DNA from: Pseudoroseomonas ludipueritiae
GTDB lineage: Bacteria > Pseudomonadota > Alphaproteobacteria > Acetobacterales > Acetobacteraceae
Assembly: GCF_014490445.1 (NCBI RefSeq)
Contig: NZ_JACTUZ010000035.1
Coordinates: 1 to 34,026 of the forward strand
Direction: 5' to 3'
DNA: 34,026 nucleotides
How positions within the stretch are numbered: position 1 is the first letter of the stretch; each line of letters starts with the position of its first letter. This document shows, piece after piece, positions 14,661-21,584 of the stretch. The position numbers and the translations under genes are program-made. The notes beneath the pieces are model-generated. The model saw only the letters and a program-made list of their open reading frames with translations, did not search any database and had not been told where the DNA came from.

Positions 14661-15620
14661 CTAGGCCGCGGGCAGCAGAGGGGTATCGCCGGCTTCCACC
14701 GGGTCGGGCTCGTCTTCCTCCAGCATGGGCATGCTCTCCAGCGGCTGGACGTTGTTGACATTGGTGGTGGGATAGAAAGCCACCATCCAGGCCTTCAGCG
14801 GCGTCTGCCCGGCAGGCTTGGGAAAGCCCTTGTCCAGCGCCCGGCGCAGGCGCGGGTCGATCAGCGCGATGCCGTAGTCGGGCAGGCTCCGCTTATGCGT
14901 GGCGTAGGCCGCCAGCTCGGCCTTGAAACGCCGCAGATCCTGCGTGGTGCCGACCCGGTTCCGCAGCTTGCTCAGGTTCATGCGGAAGCCGCCGGGCGGG
15001 CCGCTGCGCGCAATCTCGTAGAGGCGCTTGGCCACCGGCGGCAGCTCGAAATACTTCGGGCTATAGGTCAGGAAATGCTTGTCCTGCACAATGGCCCGGA
15101 ACAGCCAGGCGCAAAGCGTCAGCTCCACCGCCCGCATGTGCTTCTGGCCATCCTTGCCGCGGCGGTAAAGGATCTTGTACTCGTCGAGCCAGCCGAAGCC
15201 GCGGTCCTCACCTTCCCCGCCCGTTTCGATATTGGTGCGGATGAAGGTGGATTTCAGCCGCGCCAGGGATTCCTCCAGCCGCTCATAAGCGGAGCCACCG
15301 GGCGTGCTGCCGGTGGTCAGAAAGAAATCATGCGCGGTGAAGGTGATGCGGGGCTGCGGCCTCTCGCCCCGGTTGATCTTGTCGGCCAGCAGCGAGGCTG
15401 AATAGACCAGCAGCTCCTTGTCCCAGATCGAGGCGACGCCATGCTTGGTGCCGACCACCTCGATCCAGGTCTTGCCGTCGTCGTAACGGGGCAGCTCCGT
15501 CTCCTTCTCCCGCCGCAGCGAGAAGAAGTTGAAGCGCATGGTGTTGCGGTCACCCTTGACCTTGCCCACCAGCGGGCTGTCGGTCGGTCCGAACTCGAAG
15601 GCCTGCTGTTGCTCGTCCAT
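14661..15620 (-). CDS. RPA-family plasmid replication initiator
   Basis: A 319-residue initiator of the replication initiator protein A (RPA) family known from alphaproteobacterial plasmids. It would bind the adjacent iterons and recruit DnaA and helicase. Recognised family segments are SPLVGKVKGDRNTMRFNFFS (about 12-31), GVASIWDKELLVYSASLLAD, ITFTAHDFF, AYERLEESLARLKSTFIRTNI, a winged-helix-like stretch, and TYSPKYFELPPVAKRLYEIAR. The ATG at 15620 is chosen because the frame upstream of it is only read-through of the iterons, which yields repeated nonsense, and because MDEQQQAFEF precedes the conserved core. The iterons lie directly upstream, so initiator autoregulation is expected. Its presence marks this DNA as an extrachromosomal replicon. 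Confidence 0.9.
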   Translation of the reverse strand: MDEQQQAFEFGPTDSPLVGKVKGDRNTMRFNFFSLRREKETELPRYDDGKTWIEVVGTKHGVASIWDKELLVYSASLLADKINRGERPQPRITFTAHDFFLTTGSTPGGSAYERLEESLARLKSTFIRTNIETGGEGEDRGFGWLDEYKILYRRGKDGQKHMRAVELTLCAWLFRAIVQDKHFLTYSPKYFELPPVAKRLYEIARSGPPGGFRMNLSKLRNRVGTTQDLRRFKAELAAYATHKRSLPDYGIALIDPRLRRALDKGFPKPAGQTPLKAWMVAFYPTTNVNNVQPLESMPMLEEDEPDPVEAGDTPLLPAA

Positions 15621-15716
15621 GCGTCCGCCATCCTGGCCGCCCCTGTGCCACCGCGAGCGGCGCCACGGCATCTTTGTGCAGGAGGGAGCGCGGAGGCGCC
15701 AGCCTTGGCTGCAGGG

Positions 15717-15980
15717 TGTCGGCGTCACGACGAGCTTTTCCGCAGGTCCTTTCGTCGTGACGCCGACGCTATCTCGTCGCCACGCCGACACATGGCTTGT
15801 TCGCAGCCTCCGCCTAGCCATTTCAGTTATCCACAGAAGCCGTCCTCGTCGTGACGCCGACACCGCCGAGGCTCCTCGTCGCCACGCCGACATAGACTCG
15901 GCCTTTGCCAGACGTGGACTCGTCCTGGAGCCGACCATGACTCGGCGTGAAGCCGACATGAACCCGTCGTGACGGCGACA
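15717..15980. repeat. Iteron array of the replication origin
   Basis: Eight 18-bp copies related to CTCGTCGTGACGCCGACA. Starts are 15717 (inverted, exact), 15751 (two end bases changed), 15773, 15845 (exact), 15875, 15919, 15941 and 15963. Copies at 15773 and 15875 share a GCCACGCC variant of the centre, and the last three are more degenerate. Spacings are 22 bp (15751-15773, 15919-15941-15963), 44 bp (15875-15919), and 30 and 72 bp elsewhere, so most copies lie on one face of the helix. The inverted copy is nearest rep and is a likely autoregulatory operator. This is the expected binding array for the RPA-family initiator. Confidence 0.92.
15827..15835 (+). promoter_or_regulatory. DnaA box
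   Basis: TTATCCACA, a perfect match to the strong DnaA box, lies in the 54-bp gap between iterons three and four. It indicates that host DnaA takes part in initiation. Confidence 0.85.
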
Positions 15981-16061
15981 GGAAATCCATCAAACTTCTG
16001 ATTTATAGGGGAAATTTCAGGACCATAACCTTGTTACCTCCTGACTCTTGAAACCCTTCAA
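15981..16061. other. A+T-richer stretch beside the iterons (candidate unwinding element)
   Basis: Directly after the last iteron the base composition drops sharply in G+C (TTTATA, AAATTT, CAAACTT runs). By position it is the likely DNA unwinding element of the origin. No initiation site has been mapped. Confidence 0.6.
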
Positions 16062-16098
16062 CACTCTTCCTGAAGACTCGGACGGCGATGGAAGAGTG
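16062..16098. repeat. 9-bp inverted repeat in the origin region
   Basis: CACTCTTCC (16062-16070) and GGAAGAGTG (16090-16098) are perfect arms around a 19-base loop, between the A+T-richer stretch and the distal iterons. It could be an RNA or single-strand hairpin used in replication control; this is speculative. Confidence 0.5.
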
Positions 16099-16154
16099 GC
16101 TGAAGAGGAGCAGTGGAGGGTGAACAGGCCTGGACGAGGAGGCCGTGAAAGAGG

Positions 16155-16288
16155 TGTCGGCAAAAGGACGAGTGACACCAATAGCTTCAGAGGAGAAACT
16201 CAACTTAAAGTTGATAAATGCTATTGAAAGAAGCGCCCATGACACGGCTCGGTTCTGGAAAGCCGCAAACCTCGTCCTTTCGCCGACA
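16155..16288. repeat. Two distal iteron variants in inverted orientation flanking a dyad
   Basis: An inverted copy at 16155-16172 (reverse complement CTCGTCCTTTTGCCGACA) and a direct copy at 16271-16288 (CTCGTCCTTTCGCCGACA) keep both ends of the iteron but share a different centre, CTTT. Between them lie CAATAGC (16179-16185) with GCTATTG (16220-16226), and the 13-bp palindrome CAACTTAAAGTTG (16201-16213). The region 16003-16452 holds no convincing gene. It may be an initiator-titrating or incompatibility (handcuffing) locus, or a secondary part of the origin. Confidence 0.65.
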
Positions 16289-16368
16289 GGCTGAACGCCA
16301 TTTGTTCGGCAGCTCTCGCACCCAGGTCTTCCATCCATTCCGTCGGCACAGCCTCTAGCTCCGCCTAA

Positions 16369-16384
16369 CTTATGCGAAAAATCT
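16369..16384 (+). promoter_or_regulatory. TGCGAAAAA element upstream of the 16453 gene
   Basis: CTTATGCGAAAAATCT lies about 70 bp before the ATG of a small membrane-protein gene. It is the fifth copy of the motif and the only one on the origin-distal side of rep. Confidence 0.45.
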
Positions 16385-16452
16385 TTGAGAACCGGGCGGG
16401 TTGTTCTAATCTGTGTCACCGGCGGGGAAGCCGGAGATGAGGAAGAACTCCC

Positions 16453-16683
16453 ATGCAGAACATCGCCCGCTTCTGGCCCTCGGCCATTCTCGTGAGCGGC
16501 CTCCTCCTGGCAGCAACCGATCTGCCCCTGCTGGAGGGAAGCGGCCTGGCGGTCACGCTGGGCGCGGCCGGCTTCCTGGGCCTGCTGGCCTTCTGGCGCG
16601 CAGCACCGGCCTGGACGGGCCCGTCGCAGCTCGTAACCCCCCCTGCCCGTCGGATTACCATCCGCATACGTTGCAGCCGCTGA
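16453..16683 (+). CDS. Small two-helix membrane protein, unknown
   Basis: Unrecognised 76-residue protein with two hydrophobic stretches (about 9-24 and 31-48, AVTLGAAGFLGLLAFW) and a basic C-terminal tail RRITIRIRCSR, so it is probably an inner-membrane hairpin with the tail in the cytoplasm. The ATG has GGAAGAA 7 bases upstream and a TGCGAAAAA element about 70 bp upstream, which is the main support for it being real. It is followed by the DUF4170-like gene after about 55 bp. Confidence 0.55.
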   Translation: MQNIARFWPSAILVSGLLLAATDLPLLEGSGLAVTLGAAGFLGLLAFWRAAPAWTGPSQLVTPPARRITIRIRCSR

Positions 16684-16737
16684 CATACGGAGCGATATGG
16701 CCTGCGTGAACATCACGAGTATGGTTAGGAGACTAGG

Positions 16738-16965
16738 ATGAACGATCCCTTGGCCAATCGCGAGATCTGGGTCGTCTGGGGCGGGGTCTTCCGTGATACC
16801 AGCTTCACCGAGCTGGAAACCGGCACGGAGGAACTGCACGGTCCCTTCCACAGCATGGCTGACGCGGAAAAGGTATGGTTGGAGCGCATGCGCCGCATGG
16901 TGGATATCGCATCACACCGCCTCTTCGTGCTGCGCGCGGTGCCTGCGAGCGGCAGCGCCACGTGA
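16738..16965 (+). CDS. DUF4170-like small protein
   Basis: A 75-residue protein resembling DUF4170, a small family of unknown function common in alphaproteobacteria. Matching features are the N-terminal beta strand IWVVWGGVFRDTSF, the ETGTEELHGPF segment, an aromatic/charged helix (ADAEKVWLERMRRMVDIA) and a final strand HRLFVLRAV. AGGAG lies about 8 bases before the ATG. Its TGA stop overlaps the GTG of the next gene (GTGA), suggesting coupling. The role is unknown; position near a plasmid origin does not define one. Confidence 0.75.
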   Translation: MNDPLANREIWVVWGGVFRDTSFTELETGTEELHGPFHSMADAEKVWLERMRRMVDIASHRLFVLRAVPASGSAT

Positions 16966-17213
16966 CACCGGCCTGGCTTGGCGGCTGGCTTTCAGCCGCC
17001 TGGCCGCGGCAAGAGGCTGAAGGTCATCGGCTGCGGGCAATGGAACTGGTCCTGGACCAGTTGGCGGCCAGGATCGCGATGGCGGAGGTCGAGGCCGGCC
17101 GCCAAGCAGAGGTTGCCCGCCAGTGGAAAGAACGTGCGCTGATGGCGGAGGACACACTGGTCCAGCTACGAGAGAGCTTGGGTCATGCCCGCCGCCTCGG
17201 GCAGGCAGGTTAA
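16962..17213 (+). CDS. Small coiled-coil-like protein, unknown
   Basis: Unrecognised 83-residue, strongly helical protein starting with GTG in a 4-base overlap with the DUF4170-like gene. From about residue 17 to 78 it is one long charged helix (MELVLDQLAARIAMAEVEAG and onward) with a heptad-like pattern, suggesting a coiled coil or oligomeriser. An ATG at 17040 would give a shorter 57-residue version. It ends in a TTAA shared with the stop of the convergent gene at 17210. Confidence 0.5.
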   Translation: MTPAWLGGWLSAAWPRQEAEGHRLRAMELVLDQLAARIAMAEVEAGRQAEVARQWKERALMAEDTLVQLRESLGHARRLGQAG

Positions 17214-17416
17214 GAACGGAAAACCTCCGCGAAGCGTCTGGCCTTCTCAGGATCCCGCCAGAGAGGTCTCGCCGCGCAGCTTGGCTCAGCCCGGCACTCG
17301 AGCTGAGCCGGAGTGGGACCATCACCAAGCGTGGCTGTGGCCATGAGCAGAAATGCCGCCGTGGCCAAGCCAAGGCACCCCAGCAGCAAAAGCAAGCTCT
17401 GACGGAAACTCTGCAT
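17210..17416 (-). CDS. Small exported or membrane-anchored Cys-containing protein
   Basis: A 68-residue protein with an N-terminal hydrophobic segment (QSLLLLLGCLGLATAAFLLM) and a short periplasmic-type tail holding two cysteines (LECRAEPSCAARPLW) and a basic end RFAEVFRS. The Cys/Trp/Arg-Phe pattern faintly recalls TrbK-type entry-exclusion proteins of plasmids, but the match is too weak to name it. It converges with the 16962 gene, the two stop codons overlapping. The ribosome binding site (AAGG, 9 bases upstream) is modest. Confidence 0.45.
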   Translation of the reverse strand: MQSFRQSLLLLLGCLGLATAAFLLMATATLGDGPTPAQLECRAEPSCAARPLWRDPEKARRFAEVFRS

Positions 17417-18283
17417 TGAAGAAGCCTTGGCAGTGACACCTCAGTCTCATTTATGAAAAAATTACTAACGTACGCAATCATTTTTTAGACTACGGGCCTG
17501 TGTTGCCACAGCCCGTCAGTGAGGCACCGGCGATACATTGCTCTGCGAAAATACCTGGTAGATGTTGAGGACCGTAACAGGAACCGGCAACATGGGCGTT
17601 TTCGGCGTTAGACAAGGCTTGTGTGGTAGGAGCAGCGAAGCATGAAGCTGATGCTGCGCTTTGTTGCCCCTCACCTCATCCGGCTCTGGGATGATGATCG
17701 AGCGGACGACCGCCGATATTGGGCAGCCGCCTTCACAAGCCAGGAAATGAGGCCAGTTCATGCCGGCCGGTATCTACATCGATGCCGCTTCGTGCAGCAT
17801 CGTCAGCCATGCAACGAGCATGCTTCCGTAACTTGGCGGCTGGAGAGCCAGCTGATCTCTCCAGTTCCCTCTAGTGTGTCTTGCTCAGTCGAAGGTAGAG
17901 CGCCGAGCCTGGTGGAAGCCCGCAACATGGTTCTGGATACCGCCCGTCAGCATCATCAAAGGCAGCACGGGACCCAAAGCCCTGTTCTCGCACCCGCTTT
18001 CATCATGCTTCCAGCCTTGCCGCATTGTCCACGGGTATGGGCCGGAGGTGCCGAGGTGGAGGCTTCGACATCATCAGGGCAACAGGTCTCCCGCCGTCTC
18101 TGCATCATTCGGGAGCGGCTGCACTCGCATGATCCCGTTTTCTCCTGTGCGATCGAAACACTCGAACACGAAGGGCAGCCGCCGACGCAGTGGCTATGCC
18201 GCACGCTTCAGAATGCATCCCGGAGCGGATGTGAGGCCCTTCTTGAGGGAATTTAACAAGTTCGGCTTACTAAATTCCTCGAA

Positions 18284-18303
18284 CCGGCAGAGTTCGCTGC
18301 CGG
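18284..18303. repeat. Hairpin upstream of parA
   Basis: CCGGCAG and CTGCCGG pair over 7 bp with a 6-base loop, about 22 bp before the 20-bp palindrome. It is possibly part of the par promoter or a terminator for a leftward or rightward transcript. Confidence 0.35.
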
Positions 18304-18325
18304 CCACCATGTGCCGACGAAGCCG

Positions 18326-18345
18326 GAATTAGACATGTCTAATTC
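18326..18345. promoter_or_regulatory. 20-bp perfect palindrome upstream of parA (candidate parS or operator)
   Basis: GAATTAGACATGTCTAATTC is its own reverse complement over 20 bases, 74 bp before the parA ATG. A further half-site (TAGACAT) lies at 18361-18367. The 14-base core recurs exactly at 1421-1434. Position and symmetry fit an operator for autoregulation of the par operon or a centromere site bound by the 19082 protein. Confidence 0.65.
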
Positions 18346-18419
18346 AGCACCTGCGCGGGATAGACATCTTCCGAGGACAGCCATTAAAGCTGAACCGAAA
18401 GCACAGGGAGACGGCGAGC

Positions 18420-19085
18420 ATGAGCAGAAGCCGCGGAGGGGGTCAGCGGACCATCCTGATTTCCTCACCTAAAGGGGGATCCGGAAAATCGGTTTTGGCG
18501 CGTCACCTGCTGGTAAGCGCCGCCCAGGCAGGACTGCAAAGTATTGGGCTGGACTTCGACCGCCAGCAGACTCTTACTAAGTGGAGCATGCGGCGTGCGC
18601 AGACGCGTGATGCTTTTCCTGACTTCGCTGATGTGCCGGTGGCGCCTGTGGTTCTGCAGGACTGGCGCGCCAGCCTGAGGCAGGCCAATGGCTATGACCT
18701 GGCCGTACTGGATACGCCACCTTCCGTAGAGGACCATCTTCCTGCCATCGATGGCTTGGCCCGCGCTGCCAATCTTGTTCTTGTGCCGGCTGTCTGCACA
18801 CAAGATGACGTGGAAGCTGTGGGTCCCTGGATACGCAGCCTGACAGACAAGGGCTTTCGGGCTGTGGTGGTCCTGAACCGCGCCAATCGCCGCACATCAT
18901 CCTTTGCGCGCATGCGGGGCACCTTGATCAAGGCAGGACCTGTTTGCCCGACCGAAATACCGCAGCTGGAGGATATCCACGTTCCTGCGGTGAAAGGGCT
19001 GACCCTGCTCGACTACTCCAAAAGCCGCGGTATCGCACCGTTTGAGGAGATCTGGGCCTTCGTTCGCCGGGAGATCGAGCTATGA
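18420..19085 (+). CDS. parA: ParA-family partition ATPase
   Basis: A 221-residue, short (type Ib-like) ParA ATPase without the N-terminal HTH of long ParA proteins. It would position plasmid copies by ATP-dependent nucleoid binding. The deviant Walker A KGGSGKS is at residues 18-24 with the signature lysine K18. It is followed by GLDFDRQQTLTKW (the D-x-D-x-Q-x-T-x-W type of switch I) and DTPPSVEDHLP (Walker B region). AGGGAG precedes the ATG. The stop overlaps the next gene by 4 bases (ATGA), the classic parAB arrangement. Short ParA proteins usually leave autoregulation to their partner, which fits the palindrome upstream. Confidence 0.92.
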   Translation: MSRSRGGGQRTILISSPKGGSGKSVLARHLLVSAAQAGLQSIGLDFDRQQTLTKWSMRRAQTRDAFPDFADVPVAPVVLQDWRASLRQANGYDLAVLDTPPSVEDHLPAIDGLARAANLVLVPAVCTQDDVEAVGPWIRSLTDKGFRAVVVLNRANRRTSSFARMRGTLIKAGPVCPTEIPQLEDIHVPAVKGLTLLDYSKSRGIAPFEEIWAFVRREIEL

Positions 19086-19804
19086 GCGGCAGGCGGTCAA
19101 AGAGCGCTCTACGTGATTTCCTGTTGGCAGAAGAGCCAGAGGGCCACGCTGTCATCCTGCCTGACCCGCGTGCCTCTGCCATGCGGCAGCTGGGGGAGGC
19201 GGAAGATGAGGCTTTGGACACCATTCGTGAGGTCTTCACCGGCACCAGCCTGATGCAGGATAAGGCTAAGGTGTCGCGCATCCTGCAGGTTCGGGCAGAG
19301 ATCCAGAAGGAATGGAGCGACGCGCGGGATAGCTTCCTGGCAATTGGCCGGGCCCTCCTGAGCCTTGAGGAGAGCCTGACTCGCACAGAATGGCAGCGGC
19401 TGCGTCAGAGCAGCGAGCGGCTCTTTCCGTTTTCGGAGGCAACAGCAACCCAGCTCCGGCAGATCGCGCGCGCTGTCGATTCTGGTCGGTTGCCGCGGGA
19501 GCAATGCCCTGGAAGTTACGGTACCGCCTATCAGATCACCTTGTTGTCGGATGCACAGCTTCAGGCGGCGCAGGAACGAGGGTTGATCCGCCCGGATGTG
19601 ACACGGCGCGAGATCATGGTGCTCAGGCGCGAAACTCGTCTTTTGGCCGACGCTCCGGTACCGAGAGGCAGGATTGACCGCGCCGCCTTGAAAGATGAGC
19701 GCCGCCGTCTCACCGAACGCCGGGATGCACTCAGAGCTAGCTTGGCGCAGATCGAAGAGCGTCTACGGCAGATTGAACGCCTCTTTGGTAATGAGGAAGG
19801 CTAG
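19082..19804 (+). CDS. Putative partition adaptor (not a canonical ParB)
   Basis: A 240-residue protein coupled to parA and in the place of ParB, yet without the ParB N-terminal nuclease-like domain (no GERRxRA-type box). The middle is helical and HTH-like: FLAIGRALLSLEESLTRTEW (about 84-103), then LFPFSEATATQLRQIARAVD, then YGTAYQITLLSDAQLQAAQE and GLIRPDVTRREIMVLRRE. The last 50 residues (about 185-235) are a long charged coiled coil. This reads as a DNA-binding domain plus dimerisation coil, as expected of a centromere-binding protein. The role is inferred from position; the palindrome at 18326 is its most likely site. Confidence 0.7.
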   Translation: MSGRRSKSALRDFLLAEEPEGHAVILPDPRASAMRQLGEAEDEALDTIREVFTGTSLMQDKAKVSRILQVRAEIQKEWSDARDSFLAIGRALLSLEESLTRTEWQRLRQSSERLFPFSEATATQLRQIARAVDSGRLPREQCPGSYGTAYQITLLSDAQLQAAQERGLIRPDVTRREIMVLRRETRLLADAPVPRGRIDRAALKDERRRLTERRDALRASLAQIEERLRQIERLFGNEEG

Positions 19805-19929
19805 GAACAGACAGGAGGTGGACCGCTTAGTGCTAACCAGGAGTGGCGACATCCCATCTTCGGACCTGCGCCACCTCAAAGTTAGCTGGCCGATCATTGC
19901 CAATGAGCATGAAGCTGGTGAAGACTGGC

Positions 19930-19976
19930 GGCAGCCGACAAGTGCTTCCTAAGTAAAGAGAGCCGGCTGCCTTAGG
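19930..19976. terminator. Inverted repeats between the par operon and the Nudix gene
   Basis: GGCAGCCG (19930-19937) pairs with CGGCTGCC (19964-19971), and inside that CCTAAG (19948-19953) can pair with CTTAGG (19971-19976). They straddle the end of the convergent Nudix gene. A weak bidirectional terminator is possible; the long loop makes this uncertain. Confidence 0.3.
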
Positions 19977-20512
19977 CGAAGGGTCTGCACCAGCAGGAGC
20001 AGCTTGATTTCCGTGAGTGTGCCGGCATCCGCCATGGCCGCCAGTTCCACCAGAGGCACTTCCAGCACCTCGATTTCCTCGTGCTCCTCCACGAGGCCGC
20101 CGCCCTTGGCGACCCGATCAGCCTCTGCATAGGGCGCCAGGTAGAGCCAGGCGCGCTCCGTAGAGAGCGCCGGCATGGTCCAGACACAGGCGACGGGTTC
20201 CAGCGAGGTCAGGCGCAGCCCGACTTCTTCCAGAGCTTCACGTCGGGCGCAGGATTCGGGGTCCGCCTCGTCAAGCCGGCCGGCGGCAGGCTCCAGCATC
20301 ATGCCATCGCCAGAAACATGGTAGGGGGGAGTGCGGAACTGGCGCACCAGCATCGCCACACGGCGGGCGGGGTCGTAAGGAAGCACCACCGCTGCCTCGC
20401 CGTGGTCTTCGATGTCGCGCTTGGTCAGCTGTCCGTCCGGTAGCCTTATGGTGGCCACCATCAGCTTGGACCAGCGGCTATGCGTTACCTCGGTGGATAC
20501 GATCGTAGCCAA
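19949..20512 (-). CDS. Nudix hydrolase, ADP-ribose / NDP-sugar pyrophosphatase type
   Basis: A 187-residue Nudix hydrolase of the NudF/NudK group, which cleaves nucleoside-diphosphate sugars. The Nudix box is at 78-99: GRLDEADPESCARREALEEVGL, in which REALEEVG is intact and the usual first Glu (seven residues from the Gly) is Asp. The upstream strands (AAVVLPYDPARRVAMLVRQFR) match the family. The TTG at 20512 is chosen as start because AGGAGA lies 8 bases upstream; no ATG fits. It follows the UDP-xylose-synthase-like gene by 58 bp on the same strand, so it may belong to the sugar operon, disposing of or trimming NDP-sugars. Confidence 0.85.
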   Translation of the reverse strand: MATIVSTEVTHSRWSKLMVATIRLPDGQLTKRDIEDHGEAAVVLPYDPARRVAMLVRQFRTPPYHVSGDGMMLEPAAGRLDEADPESCARREALEEVGLRLTSLEPVACVWTMPALSTERAWLYLAPYAEADRVAKGGGLVEEHEEIEVLEVPLVELAAMADAGTLTEIKLLLLVQTLRLRQPALFT

Positions 20513-20570
20513 GTTCAGCTCTCCTTATCCGGCCGCGCAGGGAAGCAGGCGGCCGGGGGAGGAGCAAGAC

Positions 20571-21580
<1,010 letters not shown>

Positions 21581-21584
<4 letters not shown>

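Larger units (their letters stand above)
17417..18419. other. Gene-poor 1-kb region upstream of parA
   Basis: No frame here is convincing. The longest (17642-18256, plus) has a composition rich in His, Cys, Ser and Arg and no recognised motif. The base composition is visibly lower in G+C than the neighbours. The region contains several dyads: 17492-17516 (10-bp arms, one bulge), 17840-17864 (8-bp arms), 18284-18303 (7-bp arms) and the 20-bp palindrome at 18326-18345. A four-A variant CTCTGCGAAAATACC is at 17541-17555 and half-sites TTAGACA and TAGACAT are near 17609 and 18361. It may be a centromere/partition region, decayed mobile DNA, or both. Confidence 0.5.

Noticed and set aside
16003-16851. 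A 282-codon minus-strand frame across the origin flank
   Set aside because: It has no ribosome binding site or motif and is antisense to two small genes with good binding sites; composition fits chance.
17453-17488. ATG followed by AAA AAA TTA, an 11-codon frame resembling the start of a signal peptide
   Set aside because: It stops after MKKLLTYAIIF; too short to support, and could be a chance A+T-rich patch.
17492-17516. Hairpin ACGGGCCTGTG/CACAGCCCGT as a terminator
   Set aside because: The T-run lies before the hairpin on the plus strand and reads as A on the minus strand, so neither direction gives a standard terminator.
17642-18256. A 204-codon plus-strand frame in the gene-poor region
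   Set aside because: Composition (many His, Cys, Ser, Arg) is unlike neighbours, it has no ribosome binding site or known motif, and it crosses several dyads.
19791-19952. A 53-codon frame overlapping the end of the partition adaptor gene
   Set aside because: No ribosome binding site, no motif, and it ends in the terminator-like repeats.
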